Assembly (NCBI RefSeq): GCF_900141765.1
Contig: NZ_FSRK01000001.1
Location: 2,108,001-2,172,000 of the forward strand
Length of the DNA stretch: 64,000 nt
Source: Epilithonimonas zeae
Lineage (GTDB): Bacteria; Bacteroidota; Bacteroidia; Flavobacteriales; Weeksellaceae
Direction: 5' to 3'
The translations under genes and the position numbers were made by a program. Below are positions 8,750 to 18,797 of this stretch, piece by piece; position 1 is the first letter of the stretch, and each line of letters begins with the position of its first letter. Under the pieces are notes generated by a model that was not told the origin of the DNA, did no database searches, and worked only from the letters and a program-made list of their open reading frames with translations.

Positions 8750-8983
8750 ATGGCATTAATTATCTTAGCACATCCAAAGTTTGAAAGATCGGTTGCTAAC
8801 AAAACAGTTGCGAATGAACTCCGGAACAGCAGTACAGATATCGAAATCAGAGATATCCATGACCTGTATCCGGATTATAAAATTGATGTAAAAGCTGAAC
8901 AAGATGCGCTTTTAAGACATCAAACCATCGTATTTCAATATCCCTTTTACTGGTATAATATGCCTGGAATTTTATGCTTATAA
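8750..8983 (+). pseudogene. NAD(P)H oxidoreductase (flavodoxin-fold, KefF/NQO-like), 3' truncated
   Basis: The first 74 residues match the start of flavodoxin-fold NAD(P)H:quinone oxidoreductases: LIILAHPKFERSVANK is the FMN-phosphate segment, EIRDIHDLYPDYKIDV the next strand-loop, and IVFQYPFYWYNMPGIL the flavin-stacking segment. Family members are about 170-200 residues, but here the frame runs into CL and a stop immediately after MPGIL. The expected continuation (KKWIDDV... and the GGxxx loop) is absent downstream. The catalytic C-terminal half is therefore missing. Promoter and divergent repressor are intact, so the break is probably recent. Confidence 0.75.
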
Positions 8984-9095
8984 TTTCTCACTGATCCATT
9001 CTCTTTCAGAAAGGCCTGCAATTGATCTTTACCTGGAGCCAGTTTTGAATTTTTGAAGTAATTATTTTCTTTCTTAATAAAGAATAAATCTAGAA

Positions 9096-9785
9096 TTAAA
9101 AAATAATATCTTTTAAAGCAATTCTAAAAGGTAAATGATCAACATCTTTTGGACCTCGAATTATCAAACAATCGTTTTCAACAGTTATTTTCTTATATAT
9201 AACTAAAAAAAATTCAACACCAAGATTGGTACGAGCTATTTCTTTTTCAAATATTTTTCTGCCACTATTTTCTACAATTAGCTTAGAATACATATAATCA
9301 TCGGCAAAACAAATCCAAATTGAAGCTTTATATGGTTTACTATTATAATGAAATTCTGTATAAATAGTTTCGTAATCAGGAATTAATTTTAAATTTAATC
9401 CCTCTTGATAGGAATATTCCACCGCTTGTTGCAGTTCTATATTATTAGAAACAACCGCCATCTCAAACAAATATTTGTGCCCCTTATCCCAAATGTATAG
9501 TTGCTTGTCTACTTTATCAAGCGTATTAAAATCTGCATTATCAAAAGTTCCGAAATATCTTAAGTCCTTATCGAGTATCTCTACCGATTCTCTCTTTAAA
9601 ATTGGGTAATAATCATATGTATTATCCGTCATGAAATCTATATTAATAAAACCAATTTTCTTTCCACTGTAATTTTTATTAAGCAATCTGGTACATAATA
9701 CGCTTAATCCAAAGAAATCATTATTTAAGTTAATTAATTTTTCTTGTCCGTCGCGAAACCAAAATAATACCCGTTCTATTTTCAT
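9096..9785 (-). CDS. candidate immunity protein for the adjacent RHS toxin
   Basis: A 229-residue protein with no signal peptide or membrane segment, beta-rich in its second half and rich in aromatic and acidic residues. I do not recognise its family. It starts 24 bases downstream of the RHS toxin gene on the same strand, exactly where a cognate immunity gene sits in polymorphic toxin loci, and no other gene follows in the operon. A cytosolic location fits neutralisation of a nuclease-type toxin tip. The role is inferred from position only. Confidence 0.6.
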   Translation of the reverse strand: MKIERVLFWFRDGQEKLINLNNDFFGLSVLCTRLLNKNYSGKKIGFINIDFMTDNTYDYYPILKRESVEILDKDLRYFGTFDNADFNTLDKVDKQLYIWDKGHKYLFEMAVVSNNIELQQAVEYSYQEGLNLKLIPDYETIYTEFHYNSKPYKASIWICFADDYMYSKLIVENSGRKIFEKEIARTNLGVEFFLVIYKKITVENDCLIIRGPKDVDHLPFRIALKDIIF

Positions 9786-9809
9786 AAGTCTAACTATATT
9801 TCATTTTCA

Positions 9810-12800
9810 TTAATCCAAGAGTTTAACCCTCTTACCTGTTTCAAAATTTACAGGATAGGGAACTTTCATACTAGGCAAATTATACTGTCCTGTACTGTTG
9901 TAATGCAAACTTCGTAAATATTTTTCATATATATGCGCTTGATGTTTTGGTACAACTGGAGAAATTTTATAAGTATAGGTGCCAGGTAACTTAGACATTA
10001 CAGCATTTAATCTATTTAAGCCTGCATCAGAAACACCAAACTTATGAACATCCTGTAACTGATCATAAATAGTGTATGTAACACTTGGATTATTCTTAAT
10101 TGATGATGTAGTCAACTTAATTGGATCTATTTTAATAGGATCCGGAGCTGTAACTTTGACATTCTTTGCTAAAATATCTTTAGATGTCTTTGCTAGTTTC
10201 GCATTATTCTGCGAAATTATTGCGTTGTAATTTTTTCCAGCTCCCCCAGCTACTATTCCTCTACTTACTACAGAAGTTGTTGCATAAGAGCTCATGAGTA
10301 ATGGTATAGCTTGTGCTGTTCTTCGACCATCACCAGACATAATCCCCCCACCAAAATTATAGATTCCATAGACCGTGTTATAAGTATAATTTTGGATTTG
10401 CCAATAAGGATCAAGCTGGTTACCCCAATTTATCTGGTATGGTTCAAAACTTTCTACAGTAGGAGTTTTCATATGATTGGAATAACCATAACCTGCGTGA
10501 TTGGGATTATTTGCAATGTATTTTATTGTTCCAGTAACACCATCTACAAGGGAATTTAAAAAACTTTCCCAAAAATTACTTTTAGAGTTTACTGGCGCTA
10601 AACCATCGGGATCAATAAAATTAATAGGATTATTAAAAGCATAAGCATAAGGAGACCAGTTCTCAAAATCAGAAGCTAGTGGATCTTTACTAAACCACCT
10701 TCCTATTTCTGCAGAATAATTTCGTGCACCAAAATCATAAACATTCAACCCAAGTTCATCTTGGTATTCTTTGCCCGAAAATTTAACTTTATATTTATCT
10801 GCGGGAGAGTATATCTGCGTGCTAAACCCTAATTGCTTTAAACCAAACGGGTAGTAGGAATTTTGTTCAATAATTTCCGTAGGTGAAATAGTATTATCTC
10901 CATTTTTATCCTGGTAAGATACTCTTACATTCCCTAAATGGTCTGTATAATTGAAGACATAATTAAAGTTACCATTATCATTAACGAGATAACCTTCTTC
11001 ATTTGGATAATATTGAAACTGTCCATCTATGTAATGAAAACCAGAAAGATAATCTGTTGATGAAGTACTATTTCCATTTTTAACAATTTTTGAAAGCTTA
11101 TTGCCCGCTGAATCATATTTATATTTTATCCAGTTTCCGTTTTGAAAATTTATAGTGCTAGGCAAATCCATAAAGTTATACTCTATAAGCGCTATTGCTT
11201 TATTCTTATCAACTATTAGATTGCCATTACGATCGTATTCATAGTCAGTAGCTCCAACCACATCTTTAAAACCAGCCGGATTATTAATGTTATCTGTTAC
11301 TGCTTTTAATCTGTTTGAATTATTATAATAATCATAGCTTAACAAATCCATATCTAACGCCATATAATCATCTCCTCCAGAACGGTACAATGACTGAATA
11401 TTGCCTCCTTTGTCATAGGTAATATTTTTTTCGCTCGCCGTGTCCATAAGACCGTTTTTATATGAATAAGCATTTTGCAGACGACCTAGAGCGTCATAAT
11501 CGTACGAATATCCTCTAAGATTATTATCTCCTGCCGTTTTTGACCAATTTTGAGAAACATTCCCATTATATTGAGCATTAGAAATATAAGTCGTATTAGT
11601 TCTATTATAATGTAATTGATATGCAAAAAGGTTTGTCCCCAGATTATTAATATCATTTATAGCTGTAGGCCATCCTCTAACATTATATTTAATTGTTAGT
11701 TCCTGAAGAGGAGCCAAGTCAAATTGTCCTCCAACTTTTTTGGTAGAAACTTCACCGAGCTTTCCAAGGATATTCTCGTTTATCCTGATATCAGCTTGAT
11801 TATTTATTGATTGTTTATGCGATAGAACTCTTTCCTGAGAATCGTATGAATATGTATCTAATATAGAAAACATACTCGCTGAAGAATTTTTCTGATGACT
11901 TGTCCTTGTGTAAAGAGTTTTGCCTCTAAAATTTAAAGAGTGGTCTTTAATAGTAAACCCTCCTAAATAATTAACAAGGTGGTTTCTTATAAGTCGTGCA
12001 TATTTATCGTAAAAAAAATAAGTATCTGACCATGAATCTTCTCCAGTTTCCCCAACAGTTCTCTTTTTTGTCAAAGATGCTAAACCATTAATATTAACTA
12101 AGATCTGCTGATTCTCAACCTGATTCGAGGGCGGAAATGGTGTTCCGACTGGATATTGATCAAAATAATTTATTTCGTATACATCATTTAAACTTACATT
12201 AACAGGGAAAGCATTATTGGAATATCCAAAAATAGAACCTCCACTAACAATAGAATCGTTGTTTTCCCCAAGAGAATTTAAATTATTTTGAAGCGTTTGT
12301 CTTGTCGCAGAATTTGTATAGATTCCTGAATATATTTCTCTACCGTATACGTCGTATTTTTTAAATTTCCAATGATTAAACAATTTTTGTTTAGGATCCT
12401 GAATAGCCACTAATCTATCTTGTTTATCATAAATCATTGAAGTCCAATCATCCTGATCAGGCAACCTTTTTTCAACCAATCTGTTTTTACTATCATATTT
12501 ATACTGATAGCAAAATCCATTTAAGATCTCACTTGTTAATGAAGGATTTTGACTTGCCTTAGGTGGTATTACAAATACTAAATTATCAAATAAATCATAA
12601 ACGTAGTATGTATCATAGCTGACATTCTCTACGTATGCCCTATTTAAAATAATATTTCCGGATTTATTTCTAAATTCTTCTGTAGTGTTATCTTTAAGAT
12701 AGGGTTGGCTGGGATACCAATTCTCACCGTAAGCAATTGTCTTTATAAGAACATTTTCAGTATAAGTTCCAGTGATTAAATAAGGTAGTAATCGATCACC

Positions 12801-14147
12801 ATTAGTATATCCAACTTCATATTTAATAATATTATCGGAGGACTGATTAAGTAGGTAATTAAACTTTTTAGTATGATTGGAAGAGACTCTTAATCCTGAT
12901 AAGCTGGAAACATTTGAAATATCAAATTTCCAATCTTCACCAGAGGATGCGCTTTCCAAAATCATTGGATTAGGATTACTCTCAAAAACATTTTCAGAAT
13001 ATGGATTAACTGTGTTAATAAAATCCGAAGGAAACTTGTTCTTATAAAAAATATTGCTTTCTGCTATAGCTGTTGAAGAGTTGATTAGAGCCCCACCATT
13101 GCTTGTACTTACAAATGGTAAGAAATCCTTACTTTTTCTGCCATATGAATCATATTCTATATGCTTAATAATATCTTTTACATCAGTGCTTGCATTGATT
13201 TGTATATTCTGTATTTCCCTTTCTAAACCATCGTAATATGTTATATTATGTATTTTTGGGGTATTATAGCCAACGCTATAGGTCTCAATAGTTGGTTCAA
13301 TAGTATATAGATAGTTGGTGCCAGCAGTATTTGTAAAGTTTTGGCTTGGAGGAAGGATTGGAACATTTACGCCTGCCGGAAGACCAAATGGTGTAGCTTC
13401 AAGTTCTTCCCAAACTATGTTATTGAAAGTACTGCTACTATTAAATAATTGTGGATTTGTTATTTGAATAGATTTTTTAGTTTCAGACGGAATAGCAGAT
13501 AGATTATTCAATAAGAAATATCTCTTACCTTGCGGATTAATTCCGGTGAAATAAATATTGTTATCTTTATTACGAATACTTGAAAAAGGAAACTCGTTTA
13601 CTTCCTGATCTACATTTGTACCAGGGCTTGTATTAGCTTCACTATAATGATTAACAGTTTTATACTTAATTTTAGATCTTTCATTTCCATCACTATCGAA
13701 AAGTCTAATTGATTCAAATTTATTATACAATAATATTGAATTGTGATAAAACAATTTGTTCGGATAATCAGGCTCATTATTAGATTCATAAGGAAATAAT
13801 ATTTTAAAATAATCACTATTATTACTGTCAGCTCTAAAAGCCAAAGCGGGATTATAGGCAATAACAAACGTCTCTCCTGATTTTATTTTTTTCCCATAAG
13901 GAATTGTTATATGAAGGCGGCTACCATCAATAATTTTCCAATTAGACAAGTCAATATCAATGGTACTAGAATTAAACAACTCTATAAATTCGCCAATATG
14001 TGTTAGCTCAGTATCAGAATCTGCAATGTTTTCTTCATAAGGTGTATCGAAGTAAACTTCCGAAATAATAACATCTCCAAAGTTTTGGCCTTTAACACTA
14101 AAAATAAATAAGAATATAAATAAAAATAATAGAACTATCTTTTTCAT
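9810..14147 (-). CDS. RHS-repeat polymorphic toxin (LTD + DUF6443 + RHS core + GIY-YIG-like tip)
   Basis: A 1445-residue secreted protein. Order: signal peptide (1-20, ending VKGQ); lamin-tail-like domain (about 22-125, with IISEVYFDTP, GEFIELFNSS and DLSNWKIID); DUF6443 (about 265-390, with YYDGLEREIQNIQI and EYDSYGRKSKDFLPF); YD/RHS repeats (about 480-1080); RHS core (about 1085-1185, with YYPFGLKQ, KFSGKEYQDELGLNVYDFGA, RNYSAEIGRWFSKDPL and PINFIDPDGLAP). The variable C-terminal region is about 1186-1445. Its last 95 residues show YTIYD, KFGVS nine residues later, RLN and EKYLRSLHYNSTGQYNLP, which fits the Tyr/Tyr-like, Arg and Glu landmarks of GIY-YIG nucleases (inferred). It lies directly upstream of the candidate immunity gene. 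Confidence 0.88.
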   Translation of the reverse strand: MKKIVLLFLFIFLFIFSVKGQNFGDVIISEVYFDTPYEENIADSDTELTHIGEFIELFNSSTIDIDLSNWKIIDGSRLHITIPYGKKIKSGETFVIAYNPALAFRADSNNSDYFKILFPYESNNEPDYPNKLFYHNSILLYNKFESIRLFDSDGNERSKIKYKTVNHYSEANTSPGTNVDQEVNEFPFSSIRNKDNNIYFTGINPQGKRYFLLNNLSAIPSETKKSIQITNPQLFNSSSTFNNIVWEELEATPFGLPAGVNVPILPPSQNFTNTAGTNYLYTIEPTIETYSVGYNTPKIHNITYYDGLEREIQNIQINASTDVKDIIKHIEYDSYGRKSKDFLPFVSTSNGGALINSSTAIAESNIFYKNKFPSDFINTVNPYSENVFESNPNPMILESASSGEDWKFDISNVSSLSGLRVSSNHTKKFNYLLNQSSDNIIKYEVGYTNGDRLLPYLITGTYTENVLIKTIAYGENWYPSQPYLKDNTTEEFRNKSGNIILNRAYVENVSYDTYYVYDLFDNLVFVIPPKASQNPSLTSEILNGFCYQYKYDSKNRLVEKRLPDQDDWTSMIYDKQDRLVAIQDPKQKLFNHWKFKKYDVYGREIYSGIYTNSATRQTLQNNLNSLGENNDSIVSGGSIFGYSNNAFPVNVSLNDVYEINYFDQYPVGTPFPPSNQVENQQILVNINGLASLTKKRTVGETGEDSWSDTYFFYDKYARLIRNHLVNYLGGFTIKDHSLNFRGKTLYTRTSHQKNSSASMFSILDTYSYDSQERVLSHKQSINNQADIRINENILGKLGEVSTKKVGGQFDLAPLQELTIKYNVRGWPTAINDINNLGTNLFAYQLHYNRTNTTYISNAQYNGNVSQNWSKTAGDNNLRGYSYDYDALGRLQNAYSYKNGLMDTASEKNITYDKGGNIQSLYRSGGDDYMALDMDLLSYDYYNNSNRLKAVTDNINNPAGFKDVVGATDYEYDRNGNLIVDKNKAIALIEYNFMDLPSTINFQNGNWIKYKYDSAGNKLSKIVKNGNSTSSTDYLSGFHYIDGQFQYYPNEEGYLVNDNGNFNYVFNYTDHLGNVRVSYQDKNGDNTISPTEIIEQNSYYPFGLKQLGFSTQIYSPADKYKVKFSGKEYQDELGLNVYDFGARNYSAEIGRWFSKDPLASDFENWSPYAYAFNNPINFIDPDGLAPVNSKSNFWESFLNSLVDGVTGTIKYIANNPNHAGYGYSNHMKTPTVESFEPYQINWGNQLDPYWQIQNYTYNTVYGIYNFGGGIMSGDGRRTAQAIPLLMSSYATTSVVSRGIVAGGAGKNYNAIISQNNAKLAKTSKDILAKNVKVTAPDPIKIDPIKLTTSSIKNNPSVTYTIYDQLQDVHKFGVSDAGLNRLNAVMSKLPGTYTYKISPVVPKHQAHIYEKYLRSLHYNSTGQYNLPSMKVPYPVNFETGKRVKLLD

Positions 14148-14175
14148 ACATCGATTTTATAAATTTGAAATCAAT

Positions 14176-15669
14176 TTAAATTTTCATTCTTTTTCTTACA
14201 AAAGAATCTTTTGGATCTAGACGACTAAGTAATTTTACAACATTATCTAATCCTTTATTATCATTTATAGCCTCGTAGGATTTCCCCAAGAGATAGTACA
14301 CTCCTCTATCAATCTTACCATTAAATAACTTAGAATAATTGACAATAAGTATCTCGTCTTTCTCTTTTAGTTTTGAAGGTATTTTATTAAGCATAGAATT
14401 TAGTAATTCAATACAATAAAAATAATCGCCTTGGTCAAAATAAGATCTCGATATATACAAAATCAAATGTCCGTAAGTACTACCAGCTGTATTTTCATCT
14501 GTAAATCTATAGCACACATCTCTAGCTTTTTCAAAGTCTTTAAGTAAACAATGAAGAGACGACAGAGAATCAATAATAGGAAGTTTTAATAAAGGAATAA
14601 CATCCAATTCATATAGTTCTTCATTAAGCCTAATGACCCCATCCAAAGATACAGACCTATCTTCTTTATATGCTTTTCTAAATGTTCTTATATAAGCAAG
14701 TTTATTCCAAATGTTTATTTTTGAATTATTGTTAAAATTTTCTTCTTGAATAGATATTAATGCATGATAGGATTTATTGATATCTAATACTTTTTTTAGA
14801 AGACCTAAAGTTTGCGTATTTGAAGAATCCGAATAATAAATTTCTTTTGTAATATTAATTAGGTTTTCATCAATATTATTATTCTCTCTTTTATTTATCA
14901 AGTGATTTAGCACAGATAATTTTTCCTTTGAAATATTTGCCTTTCTTCTTTGTATATCTTCTTCAGAATAAAGAGACAAAGAATTACGTTTACCGATGTC
15001 ATCAAATTGCCTTAATAATTCTTCTCTACTCCAATTTTGGTATCTGGATTTATACTTTTGTCTGTTTTCAGCCTTATAAGATTTAAATCGCTCAAACATC
15101 TGTTTTTTTGGCTCGATAGAATTAAATTCAATTATTCTATTTATTTTTTCAAGACTAATCAAAAAATAATCAACAGTGCTATCCTTTCGATTTTTCAATT
15201 CATTAGCTCTTAAAATATATCGTAAAGATTCTTCCAGTAAAGATTTGAAACCATATTTCTGCTGATATAGTCTAGCTTGTTTTTTATTACCTATTTCTAA
15301 TCTCATGTACCACTTACCTATACGTTCATAGAAATAGGGGTTTTTTGGATTTTTCTTCAAACCTGTCATGTATAATGCTATGATATCTTCATCAGATTTC
15401 TTAGTTATACTATACAAATTTTGTAATCCATCATATGCCGACAAATAATTGGAATTTTCTGCGATACAATTAGAATATATCTCTTCAGCTTTACTGTATT
15501 CTTTTTTTCTTATAGATATTTTCGCTTCTCTTAAAGAATCGTAAATAGAATGCGAGAATACTTTAGAATTTCTATTAGAAGAAAATAGAAAATTTACAGG
15601 AATAACTGTACCTGCAAAACAAAGAGATGAAATTTCTAAGAATTTCCGTCTATTAAAATTTTTGTTCAT
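14176..15669 (-). CDS. TPR-like exported protein with twin-arginine-type leader
   Basis: About 497 residues from the ATG at 15669. The frame opens further upstream, but the extension is not signal-like, whereas MNKNFNRRKFLEISSLCFAG is a good N-region plus hydrophobic leader with an RRKFL twin-arginine-type motif. The mature part is helical with tetratricopeptide-like stretches: about residues 35-160 (KKEYSKAEEIYSNCIAENSN, YLSAYDGLQNLYSI, PYFYERIGKWYMRL) and again about 370-480. It sits between the two RHS-type genes of the same operon, 28 bases upstream of the toxin gene. A role in export, folding or anchoring of the RHS proteins is inferred from context only. Confidence 0.7.
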   Translation of the reverse strand: MNKNFNRRKFLEISSLCFAGTVIPVNFLFSSNRNSKVFSHSIYDSLREAKISIRKKEYSKAEEIYSNCIAENSNYLSAYDGLQNLYSITKKSDEDIIALYMTGLKKNPKNPYFYERIGKWYMRLEIGNKKQARLYQQKYGFKSLLEESLRYILRANELKNRKDSTVDYFLISLEKINRIIEFNSIEPKKQMFERFKSYKAENRQKYKSRYQNWSREELLRQFDDIGKRNSLSLYSEEDIQRRKANISKEKLSVLNHLINKRENNNIDENLINITKEIYYSDSSNTQTLGLLKKVLDINKSYHALISIQEENFNNNSKINIWNKLAYIRTFRKAYKEDRSVSLDGVIRLNEELYELDVIPLLKLPIIDSLSSLHCLLKDFEKARDVCYRFTDENTAGSTYGHLILYISRSYFDQGDYFYCIELLNSMLNKIPSKLKEKDEILIVNYSKLFNGKIDRGVYYLLGKSYEAINDNKGLDNVVKLLSRLDPKDSFVRKRMKI

Positions 15670-15778
15670 AAAGAAAAAATTAATAGCGGAAAAAGAAGGA
15701 GAAGGAAGGTATTCAATGCCACCTCTCACGCTCCGGCCTTGCCGTTGTTATAATCGATGCTTCTCCTATCTTGTTCCA

Positions 15779-15810
15779 CAAATTTATACATTTTTTTTAA
15801 TCAAAGGCAA
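15779..15810 (-). promoter_or_regulatory. possible internal promoter
   Basis: On the minus strand TTG (15810-15808), 21 bases, then TAAATTTG (15786-15779), in the intergenic space upstream of the TPR gene and overlapping the 3' end of the preceding gene. Both elements and the spacing fit the Bacteroidota consensus, but the sequence is AT-rich and chance matches are common. If used, the TPR, toxin and immunity genes could be transcribed separately. Confidence 0.35.
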
Positions 15811-18793
15811 ATTTATATTTCATTTCTTTCAAAATTTTTCCATCTACATCAGTAATCCTTATTAATCTATTCATAATGTCATATTGGAAAAAATTAGTAA
15901 TTCCTTTTTCATCAACTTCATTTAATTTTCCAATAAAATCCTTATACATTGTAGTTCTGATTTTTGAATTTGGGAATTGTTGTCTTAGAAGGGTTAATTG
16001 ATAAGATAAAGTATGATGTTCAGAATTATTTTGTATGGTATTAACTATATTGACAGGTATCGAGTTATACTGTACATTTTCAAGTGTTGCAACAATATAT
16101 TTTCCATTATAACCGTACAATTGAGTAGTATAAATCCCATCATTAGTATGCTTCTGTAAAAGATTGCCTCTGGAATCATAGATATCAAAATATTGTACAG
16201 TCATATATCTCGAATCTTGAGTAAAGCTTGAACCATTATTAATTGAAAACTGATATGAAATATCAAGATTGTCAATTAGCAAAGTTTTAAGTTCAGAAAG
16301 AAAAACGGAATTACCAACTCTTTTGTATATATTGAGCTCGCCAGAAATTACTTTATTATTTCTGAATACAACAGACTCTATAGGCCTTGATAAAATATTA
16401 TTATCATTCATAAATTTTAAAGCTTCTGATTGACTACCCACGACAGGAGTACCTGCTGCAGAAAAATCAGATGAATATTTTATTCTTTTTTCATAATTAT
16501 TACCTTCACTATCGTTCCAGCTTTCTTTAATGATGTAATTCCTAGAATTGTATTCTAAAGATTTAATATTCTCATAAGGTTTGTCCTGAAATCGTTCTGT
16601 CTCCGTTATTTTGTTAGCTACTTTTTCACGATTTTCGAGTATGTTATATTTTGTTATTTTGACAGCAGAATCTTTAAAAGGATTTGAACTATAAACAGGA
16701 TATAATGGATAATTAGCTCTTAAACCTTCAGATTTGATAGTTGTAATTTGTCCCGATTTTACAACATCAATATACTCCTTATTAGATTCACTTATAATTT
16801 TTGATTCTTTATCAAAAATTTTTGTATTGACAAGGAAAGTATTGTTTCCATTGCTCAAGGTAGATGGCTTAAAGGGAAAATTCCCAAAATCAGTATTATT
16901 ATTGTCTAGATATGGGTCACCTCCTACCAATCTGAAGTACACATTATCCGAAACCGTGTTATTAGTAATAGGTGCTAAAAAAGTATATTCTTTTTTTCCA
17001 TCGTACATCGTACTAGTTTCGGTTATCTGACTATAGTTAACAGTAAAATCTCCTGCAACATTATTTAGAGGAAAAGCAAATACTTGAGTGGTATAAAAAT
17101 ATTTATCATAAGAAGACCAATTGCTAGAGCCTAAGTGCTCTTCTATTGGATAAGGAATCCCAGTAACTGTGACACCCCAGCCATATCTATATTTTGCCCA
17201 AGCATATTCTATATGTACTTTGCCTCCATCCATGTAAGTTACTCCCATATTTGGATTAACATATGAGAATACAGGCATATTTATGACACTACCTGTAGAA
17301 ATAGAATTCTTACTGTAATTATAGAAAGTTTTATATATGTTACTATTATTATCATTATACTCAACTGAACTTACCCTTAACCCGTTACCTGTAACTTTCT
17401 TACCATCATACATAAAATCATTCAATTCATAGTTATATGTTTGTGAGCCACCCCATTTATTGGTTACTGTTTTTAAAATACAGGCTTCAGAGTTCATATT
17501 GGAGCGCCTATCTGCTCCATCAAGTTTTATATATAGATTCTCATTAAAATTTTCATAACCATAGTTAACAAATGATTTGCTTTTTGGTGATGACTCATCA
17601 ATATATATTTTCGGTAGTAGCGATTGAGCATTATTTTTATTGTAAAATCCCCAAAAATCTTGTTCTTTAGATTTTCTATTAGGAAGCAATTTAGCGTCAT
17701 AAGTAAAAGCTAAGTAAAATTTATTATTAAGATTAATTCTATTCAATTTTAGTCGATATTCATCTGAATTAGTTGAAGATGCTGGTTTAAAATAGTCATG
17801 TAAAAATGCAAACTGCAAATTGCCATTATTAATATCCATCTTATCTAATTTTTTCCCACCATTTATATCTGACCTTGATGACACGTTAAAATTTATAATT
17901 AACCCATTAGAAGCTGTGATTTTTGAAATTAATTTAGAATTCTTTGTAAAATCTGTGCTGGCAACATAATCATAATCATTAGCTGTGAGATATCCAGGTT
18001 TTTGAATATTTTTTCTCTCTAATTTAGATATTTGAGATGAGATACTTTCATTACTGTAATCGACATTAACTGCGTTACCAAAAATATCAGTAATATTGGT
18101 TAAATGCCAATTACTGTAATATGTTCTTGTTATTTCATTTTCATCTTCGATTTCAACCTTTCCTTTCTCAAAATTAGTTCTCTCAGTTACTGATGAAATA
18201 GCCCCAAATGTATATTTTGTGCCATCTTGATTAATAACTGTAAATGATGAGATTCTTCCGCCTGATTCTTGATTATATGATATGAGAACATCTTTATTTA
18301 AACATTGAATTTTCCTTTCTTTATCGAAGAAAAAAAGAGTTTTGAAATGAGATAGATTAATAAAAAAAATATCGGGTTCATAATCTTTTTTCAAAATATT
18401 ATTGACGTGATCTTTTGAGGCCGACAAAAAATTGGTTCCTTCAATTGTTGACAAAACACTGTTAAATAAGATACCTTCTTTATTGTCCTGGCCTTTATAT
18501 TCATCATCTGGATAACCTTGAACTATTCGAGAAATATTTCCGATGGAAAGATCCCAGCCCAATCCAACCCATGATGCTATTTCATTTACCTTGATTCCTC
18601 TACCCCCAGAGTAATAAAGATTGATTGGTAGATTGATATTTCCGTTTTCTATTGTGTATAGATTATAAGATATCTGAGAAGTTCCATTATCATTTGAAAC
18701 AGTTTGAACTGTAGGATCTGCTGCTGAACGGAACTGAGAATTCATTAGACTAAAACAAAGTATTAAAGTACAAATAGTAATTTTTATTTTCAT
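15797..18793 (-). CDS. SpvB/RHS-like secreted companion protein
   Basis: A 998-residue protein with a signal peptide (1-19, ending LMNSQ). The N-terminal part (about 25-100: VSNDNGTSQISYNLYTIENG, LYYSGGRGIKVNEIASWVGL, GWDLSIGNISRIVQG) is the opening segment shared by SpvB/insecticidal-toxin-B-like and Bacteroidota RHS companion proteins. The C-terminal part (about 870-990: YDSRGNLLQKHTNDGIYTT, YGYNGKYIVATLEN, FFQYDIMNRLIRITDVDGK) carries RHS-type repeats. There is no core PxxxxDPxGL cleavage motif and no toxin tip. In related genomes such proteins precede an RHS-core protein, as here. It may form part of the shell or surface assembly; function is not established. Confidence 0.75.
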   Translation of the reverse strand: MKIKITICTLILCFSLMNSQFRSAADPTVQTVSNDNGTSQISYNLYTIENGNINLPINLYYSGGRGIKVNEIASWVGLGWDLSIGNISRIVQGYPDDEYKGQDNKEGILFNSVLSTIEGTNFLSASKDHVNNILKKDYEPDIFFINLSHFKTLFFFDKERKIQCLNKDVLISYNQESGGRISSFTVINQDGTKYTFGAISSVTERTNFEKGKVEIEDENEITRTYYSNWHLTNITDIFGNAVNVDYSNESISSQISKLERKNIQKPGYLTANDYDYVASTDFTKNSKLISKITASNGLIINFNVSSRSDINGGKKLDKMDINNGNLQFAFLHDYFKPASSTNSDEYRLKLNRINLNNKFYLAFTYDAKLLPNRKSKEQDFWGFYNKNNAQSLLPKIYIDESSPKSKSFVNYGYENFNENLYIKLDGADRRSNMNSEACILKTVTNKWGGSQTYNYELNDFMYDGKKVTGNGLRVSSVEYNDNNSNIYKTFYNYSKNSISTGSVINMPVFSYVNPNMGVTYMDGGKVHIEYAWAKYRYGWGVTVTGIPYPIEEHLGSSNWSSYDKYFYTTQVFAFPLNNVAGDFTVNYSQITETSTMYDGKKEYTFLAPITNNTVSDNVYFRLVGGDPYLDNNNTDFGNFPFKPSTLSNGNNTFLVNTKIFDKESKIISESNKEYIDVVKSGQITTIKSEGLRANYPLYPVYSSNPFKDSAVKITKYNILENREKVANKITETERFQDKPYENIKSLEYNSRNYIIKESWNDSEGNNYEKRIKYSSDFSAAGTPVVGSQSEALKFMNDNNILSRPIESVVFRNNKVISGELNIYKRVGNSVFLSELKTLLIDNLDISYQFSINNGSSFTQDSRYMTVQYFDIYDSRGNLLQKHTNDGIYTTQLYGYNGKYIVATLENVQYNSIPVNIVNTIQNNSEHHTLSYQLTLLRQQFPNSKIRTTMYKDFIGKLNEVDEKGITNFFQYDIMNRLIRITDVDGKILKEMKYKFAFD

Positions 18794-18797
18794 ATTC

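Noticed and set aside
13610-13867. Hydrophobic short frame inside the RHS toxin gene
   Set aside because: It is another frame of the same strand within a clear coding sequence; its Leu/Ile richness comes from shifting AT-rich codons.
15690-15770. GC-richer patch upstream of the TPR gene (reads RGGIEYLPSPSFS on the minus strand)
   Set aside because: It looks different from its surroundings and might be a mobile-element scar, but no inverted repeat, target duplication or transposase piece supports that.
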